Shown: positions 8,263-18,227 of the stretch, one piece after another
Layout: every line of letters starts with the position of its first letter
Position numbering within the stretch: the first letter of the stretch is position 1
From: an uncultured Clostridia bacterium
Lineage (GTDB): Bacteria; Bacillota; Clostridia; TANB77; CAG-508
DNA length: 59,228 nt
Assembly (NCBI GenBank): GCA_944390395.1
Contig: CALXPY010000003.1
Coordinates: 1 to 59,228, forward strand
Direction: 5' to 3'
Translations under genes and position numbers: made by a program
The notes under the pieces: model-generated
The model's database searches: none
What the model was told of the DNA's origin: nothing
What the model saw: only the letters and a program-made list of their open reading frames with translations

Positions 8263-9192
8263 CTAATTCTCGTCTAATAGTTTTTCGACTATTGAATCAG
8301 CATCTATTTTATAGTATTTCATTAATTCTTCTGCTTTCCCTGATCTACCAAATTGATCTTGTATTCCCATTCTAATTACCTTACATGGATATTCCTGTGT
8401 TAGTACTTCACATATTGCAGAACCTAATCCTCCAATAATATTATGATCCTCAATAGTTATAATTTTTTTAGTTTCCTTTGCACATTTTATAATCATTTCA
8501 TTATCTATTGGTTTTATAGTGCAAACATCAACAACTCTTATATCTATTCCTTTTGTTTTTAATATTTCTTTTGCCTTCAAAGCTTCTGAAACTGTAACAC
8601 CTGTTGCAAATATAGTTGCATCTGTTCCATCTCCTATTTGCACCATTTTTCCAATTTCAAAGTCTTGTTCTTTATTATATATAATTGGAGTTGCCAATCT
8701 GCATAATCTTAAATATACTGGTCCTTTTATTTTTGAAATTTCTTCAACTGCCCATCTTGTTTGTGTATCATCTGATGTACATATCACTGTCATATTAGGT
8801 ATAGTTCTCATCAAACTTATATCTTCTATCATTTGATGTGTAGCTCCATCTTCTCCAACTGTTATTCCAGCATGTGTTGCACAAATTTTTACATTCAAAT
8901 TAGGATATGCAATACTGTTTCTTATTTGATCATAAGCTCTCCCTGCAGCAAACATTGCAAATGTACTTACATAAGGTATTTTTCCAAAAGTAGATAAACC
9001 TGCTGCAATTCCCATTAAATTTTGCTCTGATATTCCTACATCAAAAAATCTATCAGGAAATTTTTTAGCAAATATATTAGTTTTCGTTGCACTAGATAGA
9101 TCCGCATCTAAAACAACTATATCCTTATTTATTTCTCCTAATTCAGCTAACTTTTCTCCATAACTTTCTCTAGTAGCTTTTTTTATTTCCAT
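8263..9192 (-). CDS. Transketolase, C-terminal subunit
   Basis: This is one half of a split transketolase, which moves two-carbon ketol units between sugar phosphates in the non-oxidative pentose phosphate pathway (cytosol). The 309-aa protein carries the pyrimidine-binding domain (about 1-165; GISEQNLMGIAAGLS includes the conserved Glu that activates thiamine diphosphate) and the C-terminal transketolase domain (about 185-305). It starts 23 nt after the N-terminal subunit gene, with AGGAGG 8 nt before the ATG. The pair together has normal transketolase size. The closely related split 1-deoxyxylulose-5-phosphate synthase-like proteins are a less likely reading. Confidence 0.93.
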   Translation of the reverse strand: MEIKKATRESYGEKLAELGEINKDIVVLDADLSSATKTNIFAKKFPDRFFDVGISEQNLMGIAAGLSTFGKIPYVSTFAMFAAGRAYDQIRNSIAYPNLNVKICATHAGITVGEDGATHQMIEDISLMRTIPNMTVICTSDDTQTRWAVEEISKIKGPVYLRLCRLATPIIYNKEQDFEIGKMVQIGDGTDATIFATGVTVSEALKAKEILKTKGIDIRVVDVCTIKPIDNEMIIKCAKETKKIITIEDHNIIGGLGSAICEVLTQEYPCKVIRMGIQDQFGRSGKAEELMKYYKIDADSIVEKLLDEN

Positions 9193-9215
9193 AAGATAAA
9201 CCTCCTATTTACACA

Positions 9216-10055
9216 CTACAATAGTTTAATATAATTTGTATTTAGCTCTTGTATAGCTTTTTCATATTCTTCTTTATTAGGTGCTTTTCCATGCCATCCC
9301 ACTTGATTCTCCATGAAAGAAACTCCTTTTCCTTTAATTGTTTTAGCTATAATAGCAGTAGGCATTCCTTTAACTTCTTTTGCCTTTTCAAAAGATATTA
9401 TTAATTCTTCTATATCATGTCCATTAACATTTATAACATTAAAACCAAAGCTTTCAAATTTAGAATCTATATTTGTTAACCCTGCTACTTCTTTAATACT
9501 GCCATCAATTTGTAAGTTGTTATTATCAACAATAACGCATAAATTGTCTAATTTGTTTTTGCTTGCTGCCATTGCTGCTTCCCAAACTTGTCCTTCTTCT
9601 AATTCTCCATCTCCCATTAAACAGTATACTCTACATCCCATACTTTCCATTTTTGAAGCAATTGCCATTCCAACAGAAACGGATAATCCTTGTCCTAATG
9701 AACCTGTAGTCATATCTACTCCTGGAATTTTATTCATGTCAGGATGTCCTTGTAAATTACTATTTATATTTCTAAAATCATTTAATAGTTTTCTGTCAAA
9801 AAATCCTTTTTCTGCTAAAGTGCTGTATAGTGCAGGTGAACAATGTCCTTTTGATAAAACAAATCTATCTCTTCCTTCTGCTAGAGGCTCTTTAGGATCT
9901 AAATTCATTTGATTAAAATATAGTACTGTAAGGATATCTGCACAAGATAAAGAACCTCCTGGATGTCCAGATTTTCCATTATATACAGATTCTATAACCC
10001 CTTTTCTTATATCATTGGCTATTTTCTTTAAAGCCTCAACTTTTGTTATTTTCAA
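9216..10055 (-). CDS. Transketolase, N-terminal subunit
   Basis: This 279-aa subunit binds the diphosphate of thiamine diphosphate. Visible motifs are GHPGGSLSCADIL (about 30-42), SKGHCSPALY, GSLGQGLSVSVG and the GDG...NN cofactor motif seen as MGDGELEEGQVWEA followed by VDNNNLQIDG. It starts at a TTG codon with AAGGAGG 7 nt upstream; no ATG fits the conserved N-terminus better. It is the first gene of the two-gene transketolase unit and lies 32 nt after the gene at 10088, so it may share its transcript. Confidence 0.93.
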   Translation of the reverse strand: MKITKVEALKKIANDIRKGVIESVYNGKSGHPGGSLSCADILTVLYFNQMNLDPKEPLAEGRDRFVLSKGHCSPALYSTLAEKGFFDRKLLNDFRNINSNLQGHPDMNKIPGVDMTTGSLGQGLSVSVGMAIASKMESMGCRVYCLMGDGELEEGQVWEAAMAASKNKLDNLCVIVDNNNLQIDGSIKEVAGLTNIDSKFESFGFNVINVNGHDIEELIISFEKAKEVKGMPTAIIAKTIKGKGVSFMENQVGWHGKAPNKEEYEKAIQELNTNYIKLL

Positions 10056-10087
10056 TTACATTCCTCCTTTTTAACTTTAAATAATTT

Positions 10088-11200
10088 TTACAATATATTA
10101 ATATTTAATTTAGAATTTTGGTAATCATATTCTATTTCTGCTCCACTAAAAATTTGTTTTAAATCATCTATTTTTATATTATAATAAACTTTATTTCTTT
10201 TAGCTTTATCTTCGCTAAATACAAGCTCATATTCTATTCCATTATATCTAAAGCCCTTCATCGTTCCTGCTTTATTATCTATTATTTCTACATTGTCTAA
10301 ATTATTTAAAATATATCTAATATCTATTCTATATACTCCTTCGGGTGCATTGTATTTTGCTACTGTATAATTTTCGTATCCCTCTGGTGAATCTATACTT
10401 ATATTTTTGCCATTTACAATTACTTTTAAACTTCGTGGAAAATAAACATTTTCTATTTCTTCTATTGGTATTTCTGACAAATCCTTATTTTCACGTTTCA
10501 AATAATCTATATACTCATATTTTTCATATCTTATATATTGATCTACATTATAATCTTTTTCATAGTAAACAGTACTCCAGTATTCATTAATTCGTAGTCG
10601 AGGGTATACTAAATATTTTCCCACATTACCTTCTATATATTGTTTTATTTCGTATAATTTACGTGTAGCTTCTTCTATTTGAGAATAATCTTCTATATCT
10701 ATGTAAATATCATATTTAGTATATATAGGATATTTATTAAAGAATCTATCATTTTCTATGCTTTCTTCTATTGTCATTGCATATTTTATTTCTGCATTAT
10801 CCCATTTATCAATAAAATATTTTACCGATAATTTACCATAATCTTCTTGTACTTCTCCAAAATATTTTACTACATTACAAACAATATCTTTGTTATCTTT
10901 AGGAGAGACCTTATATAATCCATTATCAGAATCATCTATTAGTTCTTCTGAAACTATAGTAAATTTTTTATCATAATTTCTCTCTAATTCTTTTACAATA
11001 TTTATACTTTTTTCATCTGTAAAACTTTTAAACATTAATATAAGTGATATAAATACAAACAAATATAATAATATAGAAAATATAAAGCTTGGTACTAAAA
11101 TTACCTTCATTGTTGTAGTAAGTCTTTTTACAAATTTATCAACTGATTTATAATCTTCTTTATTAAATTCTTTTATTTTTTCTTTTGGTACTTTATACAT
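10088..11200 (-). CDS. Unknown membrane-anchored protein (370 aa)
   Basis: I do not recognise this protein. It has a short charged cytosolic N-terminus, one strong membrane helix (about 36-58) and a long extracytoplasmic domain (60-370) rich in Tyr, Asp, Glu and Ile with no enzymatic motif that I can see. The final 60 residues have a beta-rich look (alternating hydrophobics). Its leader carries one copy of a hairpin element shared with dnaE and spoIID, and the gene follows a large FtsX-type permease at 80 nt. A role in envelope function is suggested only by location. Confidence 0.75.
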   Translation of the reverse strand: MYKVPKEKIKEFNKEDYKSVDKFVKRLTTTMKVILVPSFIFSILLYLFVFISLILMFKSFTDEKSINIVKELERNYDKKFTIVSEELIDDSDNGLYKVSPKDNKDIVCNVVKYFGEVQEDYGKLSVKYFIDKWDNAEIKYAMTIEESIENDRFFNKYPIYTKYDIYIDIEDYSQIEEATRKLYEIKQYIEGNVGKYLVYPRLRINEYWSTVYYEKDYNVDQYIRYEKYEYIDYLKRENKDLSEIPIEEIENVYFPRSLKVIVNGKNISIDSPEGYENYTVAKYNAPEGVYRIDIRYILNNLDNVEIIDNKAGTMKGFRYNGIEYELVFSEDKAKRNKVYYNIKIDDLKQIFSGAEIEYDYQNSKLNINIL

Positions 11201-11269
11201 TTATTACTCTCATTCCTTTTTTAGGTATAAACCTGGCTCAAAAAGAATTAAATTTATCATTTTTGAGCC
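11201..11269 (-). promoter_or_regulatory. Leader element A, copy 1 (hairpin plus ribosome-binding site)
   Basis: On the minus strand a 10-bp hairpin (11260-11269 with 11235-11244, GGCTCAAAAA/TTTTTGAGCC) with an AT-rich loop is followed by a small AGGTTTATACCT palindrome and AAAAGGAATGAGAG, then the start codon of the 370-aa gene. The same order of parts occurs at 18052 and 28223. The hairpin also abuts the stop codon of the upstream permease. Confidence 0.6.
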
Positions 11270-11280
11270 TTTATTCCCTT

Positions 11281-14200
11281 TTATTCTACACTTTTTAATG
11301 ACTCAATCATATCTATATTTTTCAACGCAAAATATGTAGTTACATTTATTATTGCTGCAAATACAGCAGTTAATACTATTCCATAAATATAGCTTAATAC
11401 ATGTACCTGAGGATTAAACATTAAAATATCTAATTCGCATGTTTTTATTATATATGATGTTAAAACATATCCTCCAAGTAATCCTAAAAGTATTCCTATA
11501 ATAGTTAATATTATTGTCTCTCTTGATACATAATCATATACTTCTTTATTGTAAAAGCCTAATACTTTAATTGTGGCAAGTTCTCTTATTCTTTCACTTA
11601 TATTTGTATTTGACAAATTATATAGAACTACAATTGCTAGCAATCCAGCAGCTACTATTAAAATCCAAACAACGAAATTCATATTTTCCATTACATCATT
11701 AAAAATATCTTTTGTATCTGATGTAAATCCTATAGTAGAAACATTTTCTTCACTATCTAATATTTCTTTTCCTAAATTATTTTCCTGATCCTCATTTAAT
11801 TCTGCAGTATTAGCATAAATAGTATTATATTCTGGCTCTTCACAATATAATTTTTCATATAATGTTGGAGACATATAAATATAGTGCATAATATAGTTTT
11901 CTGTTATTTTATCAACTTTGGCATCAACTTCAATATCATCTGCATTTCTTAATCTAATTGTATCTCCTTCATTTATATCTAATAATTTAGCCAATTTTTC
12001 TGTTAAAATAATACCTTCATCATTTAATAAATATTTTTCTTCATCATCTTTTCTTGGTTTTAATGTTATATATTTTTCTAATTCATTTACATCTTTTGGC
12101 ACAATTAATTGAATACTTTGGTTGTTATCGTCTTTAACTATCTCTACAGATTGCATATTTAATTCTAAAGCATCGGTTATTTTCTCATTTTGCTCTATAC
12201 TTTCTAATAATCCTTCAGATTTCTCACTATCTTTTAACGAAATATTTAAATCATATTTAAATATTTCTCCATATTGCGCTGGTACCATATATCCAATAGC
12301 ATCTCTCAAACCAAATCCAGCAATAATTAATGATGTACATCCCATTACTCCAATTATTGTCATTAAAAATCTTTTCTTATACCTAAACAAATTTCTTGCT
12401 GTAACTTTGTGTGTAAAGTTTAGTCTAGACCATATAAAATTTATTCTTTCTAATAAAACTCTCTTTCCAGGCTTTGGTGCTTTAGGTCTCATTAACGTTG
12501 CAGGAGTTTGCGCTAGTTCTTTCACACAAGAATAAATTGTTGCCCCTAAAGTGCATGCAGCAGCAGCTAAAAGTCCTATTAATGCATATCTTACATTAAA
12601 TTCAACTATTACTGGCGGAAGATTATACATCATGCCATACATATCAGCTATAATCTTAGGTAGAATATTAAATCCTATTAACATACCAATTATAGCCCCA
12701 ATAACTGTTGCCAAAGTTGCATACACTAAATATTTTCCTGCTATTTGTACTTTAGTATACCCTAATGCTTTTAAAGTTCCTATTTCTCCTCTTTCTTCTT
12801 CTACCATTCTACTCATTGTAGTTAAACTTATTAATGCTGCAACAACGAAAAATACAACTGGGAAAACAGAAGCAAGTTTTGCAACTCTATCTGTATCTTG
12901 TATATAACTTGCATATCCAACATTTTGATCTCTATCTAAAATGTACCATTCTGGTTTTTCAATTTCTAGTAGTTCTTTTTTTGCATCATTTAGCTTGTCT
13001 TCTGCTTTTTCTATTTCTTCATTGAATTCTTTTCTTGAGTCTTCTAGTTTCTTTTCATTTTCACTTATTTCTTTTTTACCATCTTCTATTTCTTCTTGTG
13101 CTAAATACAATTGGTTATACGTTTCAGTTATTGTACTTTCAAGTTTATCTTCTTGCTTTTCTAATTCATCTTTTGCATTTTCTATTAATTTTTCATTTTT
13201 AGCTAATTCATCTTTAGCATTTGTAATAGCATTTTGCAAAAGTTTAATTGTATTATCTAAATCAGAAATTCCTTGATTTTTAAGTTCATTTTCAATAGAA
13301 GAAATAGTCATATTTAATACATAAATTTCCTTACTCAATGATTCAATATTTTCTTGTATTTCTTGGATTCTTTCTGCATCTGTTATAGGATCAAGAGTAG
13401 CCAATTCTTCATTTAATTCTTTTATTTCATTTTGTTTAGTATTTAAATTACTTTTAGCAGTATTATACTGTGTTTGTACATTTTTTAACTTTTCTAAATC
13501 ATCATTATATTCTTCTATTTGGTCTAAAGCCTCTTGTTTGGCTAAATTAAATTCTTCCTCTTGACTTTTTAATTCTTGCTTTGCATCTTCTAACTGTTCT
13601 CTAGCATCAGCAAACTCACTATCCGCTGTAGCCCAATTATTATTTAATTCTCTTTCTCCCGCTTCTAGTTTATCTTTTGCATCCTCTAATTTCTTTTCTG
13701 CATCATCTAACTCTTTTTCAGCTTTTTCTTTTTCATCATCTAATTCTTTCTGAGCATCTTCTATTTTTGAATTAGCTTTATCATATATTTCATTATATCT
13801 TTCTTCTTTTCTATCTTCAGCAATGTTTTCTATTTCTGTTTTTACTTTTTCTATACTTTCATCATATTCATCTTCATAAGAACGAAGTTCCTTAGCTCCA
13901 GCTACAGTTATATAAGCATTTGTATATATTTCTGAATTTATATTATCATTTGCTATATACATATAATAGTCTATTACTCCAGACCCCAACTTAGTGCTCC
14001 CTCGTTCTTCCGATATATATAATGGTGAACTTACTGTACCAACTATTGTTAGTTTATTTTCCTTTAAAGCATCTTTTTCATTGCCATCATCATCTTGTAT
14101 TTTATCTGTAATTACTTCAACTGTATCTCCTATTTTATGACCTGTAAGATTTAAAAATCTAGTTTCTACCACACATTCGTTATTATTCTCTGGCAATCTT

Positions 14201-14562
14201 CCTTCTTCAATTACAAGTTTATTAATATCTGTTGGCATTGTTTCTAATTTTACAACAACTTCTTCATCTCCAGAATTTAAAATAGCATCTAATTGATATG
14301 AAGTTTCTACTTTTTCTACACCTTCTATTTTTTCCAATGATTCTTTATCCGAATTAGTTAATCCTAAAGTAGATATTACTTGAATATCCATACCATTTTG
14401 ATCATCAAAATACTTATCCAATGTTATTTTCATATCAGGACTTGCTGCTTTAATTCCAACAAAAAAGCCCACTCCCAATAAAACAATTAGCATTATTGAG
14501 AGAAATCTTTTATATGTATTTTTTATTTCCATAGCTGCATCTTTATACAAGGCTTTTTTCAT
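11281..14562 (-). CDS. Large FtsX/MacB-type ABC transporter permease with coiled-coil extracellular domain
   Basis: This 1093-aa membrane protein has an N-terminal helix (about 20-40), a large extracellular region, a long coiled coil (about 235-570, dense in Glu/Lys/Leu), a first FtsX domain of three helices (about 610-740), a second N-terminal-type helix near 800, a second extracellular domain and a last FtsX domain (about 985-1090). This double-FtsX design is typical of Firmicute permeases for lipids, peptides or antimicrobial resistance. The substrate cannot be told. ATG at 14562 follows AGGAGG by 9 nt; a TTG directly before it is not needed. No ATPase gene adjoins, which is unusual. It starts 15 nt after dnaE. 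Confidence 0.9.
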   Translation of the reverse strand: MKKALYKDAAMEIKNTYKRFLSIMLIVLLGVGFFVGIKAASPDMKITLDKYFDDQNGMDIQVISTLGLTNSDKESLEKIEGVEKVETSYQLDAILNSGDEEVVVKLETMPTDINKLVIEEGRLPENNNECVVETRFLNLTGHKIGDTVEVITDKIQDDDGNEKDALKENKLTIVGTVSSPLYISEERGSTKLGSGVIDYYMYIANDNINSEIYTNAYITVAGAKELRSYEDEYDESIEKVKTEIENIAEDRKEERYNEIYDKANSKIEDAQKELDDEKEKAEKELDDAEKKLEDAKDKLEAGERELNNNWATADSEFADAREQLEDAKQELKSQEEEFNLAKQEALDQIEEYNDDLEKLKNVQTQYNTAKSNLNTKQNEIKELNEELATLDPITDAERIQEIQENIESLSKEIYVLNMTISSIENELKNQGISDLDNTIKLLQNAITNAKDELAKNEKLIENAKDELEKQEDKLESTITETYNQLYLAQEEIEDGKKEISENEKKLEDSRKEFNEEIEKAEDKLNDAKKELLEIEKPEWYILDRDQNVGYASYIQDTDRVAKLASVFPVVFFVVAALISLTTMSRMVEEERGEIGTLKALGYTKVQIAGKYLVYATLATVIGAIIGMLIGFNILPKIIADMYGMMYNLPPVIVEFNVRYALIGLLAAAACTLGATIYSCVKELAQTPATLMRPKAPKPGKRVLLERINFIWSRLNFTHKVTARNLFRYKKRFLMTIIGVMGCTSLIIAGFGLRDAIGYMVPAQYGEIFKYDLNISLKDSEKSEGLLESIEQNEKITDALELNMQSVEIVKDDNNQSIQLIVPKDVNELEKYITLKPRKDDEEKYLLNDEGIILTEKLAKLLDINEGDTIRLRNADDIEVDAKVDKITENYIMHYIYMSPTLYEKLYCEEPEYNTIYANTAELNEDQENNLGKEILDSEENVSTIGFTSDTKDIFNDVMENMNFVVWILIVAAGLLAIVVLYNLSNTNISERIRELATIKVLGFYNKEVYDYVSRETIILTIIGILLGLLGGYVLTSYIIKTCELDILMFNPQVHVLSYIYGIVLTAVFAAIINVTTYFALKNIDMIESLKSVE

Positions 14563-14577
14563 CAAAAATTTCCTCCT

Positions 14578-17500
14578 TTACAATTCTTTAATTGTTACTC
14601 TCTCGTCCCCTATTAATTCTTTAAATTCTTGTAAAGTATTTTGGTTTAAAAATACTCCTCCAGCCATTGCAAATTTATCTCCGTTTTCAATTTGAATTTG
14701 AATATTATTTCTATCTCCACTAAAGAATTTTATTGCACCTTTTAATCTGTTTTTCAAATTTTCATTTAAATCAGTAATATTTATATTTAAGACTTCTTTC
14801 TTTTTTACAACAAACTCTTTTATATCTCTTGCAACTATTTTTGTTGCTTCATCCTCCCTAACACTAAGTCTTCCATCTATTTGAACTATATTATCTTCCA
14901 AAAGAATTGTTGAACAGTTTTGATAACAACTTTCAAATACTATAATCTCTACTGAACCATATAAATCTTCTACTGTAACAAATGCCATTATCTTATTAGT
15001 TTTTGTATATTTCTTTTTAACACTTGTAATTATTCCTGCAAATGTAACCTGTTCGCCATCTCTATGAGTACTATATCCTTTTTCTTCTATGTCTATATTT
15101 ATCTCACGCATCTCAAGACTATTTATATTTGTTTGAGCTTCTATTTGAGTTCTTATATTTTCAAGTGGATGTCCTGAAATATATAGCCCTAACATTTCTT
15201 TTTCCATTGATAATAATTCTTTTTCTGGAAATTCTTTCAAGTTTACATAAGTGTATTTCATTTCATTTAGTGTTTCTTCATTTTCTCCACCCAAATCAAA
15301 CATGGTAACTTGACCTGCAAAACTTTTTTTGTTTGAATCTGCAATACTATCTACAATTCCCTCAAAAGATGCTAATAGAGTACTTCTAGTTTGTTCAAAT
15401 TCGTCAAAAGCTCCAGCTTTAATTAAACTTTCTAAACATTTTTTATTTACTGATGCATCTTTAATTCTTTCACAGAAATCAGCAAAATCTTTAAATTGTC
15501 CATTTTTTTCTCTTTCTGATACAATTTCGTCTACTGCTGCTGTTCCTACATTTTTAATACTGCCTAATCCAAAACGAATTTTATTATTGTCTACAGTAAA
15601 TCTTGTATAACTTTTGTTTATATTTGGTTTTAATATTTCTATATGTAGTCTTTTACATTCATCTATATATGCTGGTATTTTATCCAAATTTCCTAAAAAG
15701 CTGTTTAAAGTTGCTGCCATAAATTCAGCTGGATAATAAGCTTTTAAATATGCAGTTTGGTAAGATACCACAGCATAAGCAGCTGCATGTGATTTGTTAA
15801 AAGCGTATTTTGCGAACTCTGCCATTTCGTCAAATATCTTATTGGCAGATACTTCATCTATGCCATTTCTTATACAACCTGGAATTATTACATTTCCATT
15901 TTCATCAGTCTGACCATATATAAAATATTCTCTTTCCTTAGCCATAACATCAAGTTTTTTCTTTCCCATTGCACGTCTTACCAAATCAGCTCTTCCTAAA
16001 GAATATCCGGCTAAATCTCTTACTATTTGCATAACTTGTTCTTGATATACCATACATCCATAAGTAACTTCTAATATTGGTTTTAATGCTGGATGTGTAT
16101 ATACGGCATGCTCAGGATCTTTTTTGTTGGCAATATATCTTGGTATTTGATCCATTGGGCCAGGTCTATATAATGATACCCCTGCGATAATATCTTCTAA
16201 GCAATCTGGTTTTAATTCCTTCATGAAGTTAGTCATTCCTTGACTTTCAAACTGGAATATTCCCATTGAATTTCCATTTTGCCATAGCTTATATACATTT
16301 TGGTCGTTCATATCTTTGTCAAATTCTACATCTACATTTTTATCTTTCTTTACTAAATCAATAGTATCTTTTATTACTGTTAAAGTACGTAAGCCTAAGA
16401 AGTCCATTTTCAACAATCCTAATTCTTCAAGTGTTGTCATAATATATTGTGTTGAAATAGCCCCATCTCTAACATATAATGGTACATAATTTACTACTGG
16501 TTCTTTAGTTATAACAATTCCACATGCATGTGTAGAAGCCTGTCTTGGCATTCCTTCTAGTGCCATTGCTATATCTATTATTTTTTTTGTTTCATCATTA
16601 TTTTCGTATAATTCTCTTAATTCTCTATTTTGCTCTAAAGCTTTCTTTATAGTTATATGTAATTCATTTGGAATCATTTTTGCAAGCTTATCAGCCTCTG
16701 AATATGGAACATCAAGTGCTCTACCAACATCTCTTATTACCATTCTTGCAGACATTGTACCAAATGTAATAATTTGTGACACATTATCATATCCATATTT
16801 TTTGCATACATATTCTATTACTTTATCTCTTTTTTCATAACAAAAATCCACGTCAAAATCTGGCATGCTTATTCTTTCTGGATTTAAAAATCTTTCAAAA
16901 ATAAGTCCATATTTTATTGGGTCAATATCTGTTATACCTATTGAATAAGCAACTAATGACCCTGCTCCTGAACCACGTCCAGGTCCTACAGGTATATCAT
17001 GGGTTTTAGCATAATTTATATAATCCCAAACTATTAAGAAATAGTCTACATATCCCATTTTTTCAATTACACTTAATTCATAATTTGCTCTTTCTTGTAT
17101 CTCTGTAGATATTGATTTTCCATATCTTTTTATTAATCCATCATCACATAGTTTTTTTAAATAGTCAAAATGTGTGTTATAACCTTCTGGTACATCATAA
17201 TTAGGTAGAATTGTATGTCCAAACTCAAATTCAACATTACATTTATCTGCTATTTTTACAGTATTTTCTATAGCTTCTGGAACATTTTTAAAATACTCAC
17301 TCATTTCTTCAGGAGATTTAACATATAATTCATCTGTTTCAAATCTCATTCTGTCTGGATCATTCATTCTTTTGCCAGTTTGAATACATAAAAGTACTTC
17401 ATGGTTATAAGCATCTTCTCTTTTTAAATAATGTGCATCATTTGTCGCAACTAATGGAATATCTAATTCTCTTGATAATTCTATTAATTTTTGATTTACT

Positions 17501-18051
17501 AAAACTTGTTCCTTTATTCCATTGTTTTGAATTTCTAAATAATAATCATCACCAAAAACATTTTTAAACCATAATGCAACCTTTTTAGCTTCTTCCATGT
17601 CATTTCTTAAAATAGCCTGATTTAATTCACCAGCTAAGCATGCACTACAACATACTAATCCTTCATGATATTTTTCTAATATTTCTTTATCTATTCGTGG
17701 TTTATAATAAAAGCCCTCTGTATATCCTAAAGATACCAATTTTGCTAAATTTTTATAACCATTATTATCTTTTGCTAATAATATTAAATGATTATACTTT
17801 GAATCTAGTTCTGGATCCTTATCATGTCTAGTTCTTGGTGCAACATAAACTTCACAACCAATTATAGGTTTTACTCCTGCTGCTTTACATGCTTTATAAA
17901 AATCAATAGCTCCAAACATAACACCATGGTCTGTTATAGCCATTGCATCCATTCCCAATTCTTTTGCTCTTATTGGTAAATCTTTTATTCTATTTGCTCC
18001 ATCTAATAAACTATATTCACTATGTATATGTAAATGCACAAAGTTAGACAT
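14578..18051 (-). CDS. dnaE: DNA polymerase III subunit alpha (DnaE type)
   Basis: This is a replicative or lagging-strand DNA polymerase, 1157 aa, the usual DnaE length. Domains in order: PHP domain (1-200, starting HLHIHSEYSLLDGANR), polymerase palm with catalytic aspartates in PDFDVDF (about 400) and in KMDFLGL (about 545), fingers with YQEQVMQI, a helix-hairpin-helix region (about 810-900), and an OB-fold (about 985-1065, VTFAGIITS). No exonuclease domain is present, as expected for DnaE rather than PolC. A -10 TATAAT at 18149-18154 with only a weak -35 gives a leader that contains leader element A, so post-transcriptional control is possible. Confidence 0.96.
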   Translation of the reverse strand: MSNFVHLHIHSEYSLLDGANRIKDLPIRAKELGMDAMAITDHGVMFGAIDFYKACKAAGVKPIIGCEVYVAPRTRHDKDPELDSKYNHLILLAKDNNGYKNLAKLVSLGYTEGFYYKPRIDKEILEKYHEGLVCCSACLAGELNQAILRNDMEEAKKVALWFKNVFGDDYYLEIQNNGIKEQVLVNQKLIELSRELDIPLVATNDAHYLKREDAYNHEVLLCIQTGKRMNDPDRMRFETDELYVKSPEEMSEYFKNVPEAIENTVKIADKCNVEFEFGHTILPNYDVPEGYNTHFDYLKKLCDDGLIKRYGKSISTEIQERANYELSVIEKMGYVDYFLIVWDYINYAKTHDIPVGPGRGSGAGSLVAYSIGITDIDPIKYGLIFERFLNPERISMPDFDVDFCYEKRDKVIEYVCKKYGYDNVSQIITFGTMSARMVIRDVGRALDVPYSEADKLAKMIPNELHITIKKALEQNRELRELYENNDETKKIIDIAMALEGMPRQASTHACGIVITKEPVVNYVPLYVRDGAISTQYIMTTLEELGLLKMDFLGLRTLTVIKDTIDLVKKDKNVDVEFDKDMNDQNVYKLWQNGNSMGIFQFESQGMTNFMKELKPDCLEDIIAGVSLYRPGPMDQIPRYIANKKDPEHAVYTHPALKPILEVTYGCMVYQEQVMQIVRDLAGYSLGRADLVRRAMGKKKLDVMAKEREYFIYGQTDENGNVIIPGCIRNGIDEVSANKIFDEMAEFAKYAFNKSHAAAYAVVSYQTAYLKAYYPAEFMAATLNSFLGNLDKIPAYIDECKRLHIEILKPNINKSYTRFTVDNNKIRFGLGSIKNVGTAAVDEIVSEREKNGQFKDFADFCERIKDASVNKKCLESLIKAGAFDEFEQTRSTLLASFEGIVDSIADSNKKSFAGQVTMFDLGGENEETLNEMKYTYVNLKEFPEKELLSMEKEMLGLYISGHPLENIRTQIEAQTNINSLEMREINIDIEEKGYSTHRDGEQVTFAGIITSVKKKYTKTNKIMAFVTVEDLYGSVEIIVFESCYQNCSTILLEDNIVQIDGRLSVREDEATKIVARDIKEFVVKKKEVLNINITDLNENLKNRLKGAIKFFSGDRNNIQIQIENGDKFAMAGGVFLNQNTLQEFKELIGDERVTIKEL

Positions 18052-18120
18052 ATTTATTCACATTCCTTTCCTAATGCACAAACACGGTTGTAAAGAATTA
18101 AAATAATTATTTTTTCAACC
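18052..18120 (-). promoter_or_regulatory. Leader element A, copy 2, upstream of dnaE
   Basis: On the minus strand a hairpin (18120 to 18086: GGTTG pairs with CAACC, extended by AAA/TTT across one mismatch, AT-rich loop ending TTAATTCTTT) is followed by GTGTTTGTGCATTAG and AAAGGAATGTG, then ATG of dnaE. The alignment with copies 1 and 3 covers hairpin, linker and ribosome site. The rest of 18121-18227 holds a likely -10 (18149-18154) and nothing else. Confidence 0.6.
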
Positions 18121-18227
18121 TTTTTTCGTTCTCTATTTTTTCAATATAATTATATTACATAAGCGAAAAAAATAAAAGATGAATAATCAAAATATTTTAA
18201 CATTTTAATCATTCATCTAAAAAAATC

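Noticed and set aside
9313..9912. A 199-aa open frame on the plus strand
   Set aside because: It is antisense to the clearly real N-terminal transketolase gene, shares its codon pattern and has no ribosome site or recognisable domain.
12122..13276. Several plus-strand open frames of 111-137 aa
   Set aside because: Shadows of the large permease; the Ser-rich translation is the complement of its coiled coil.
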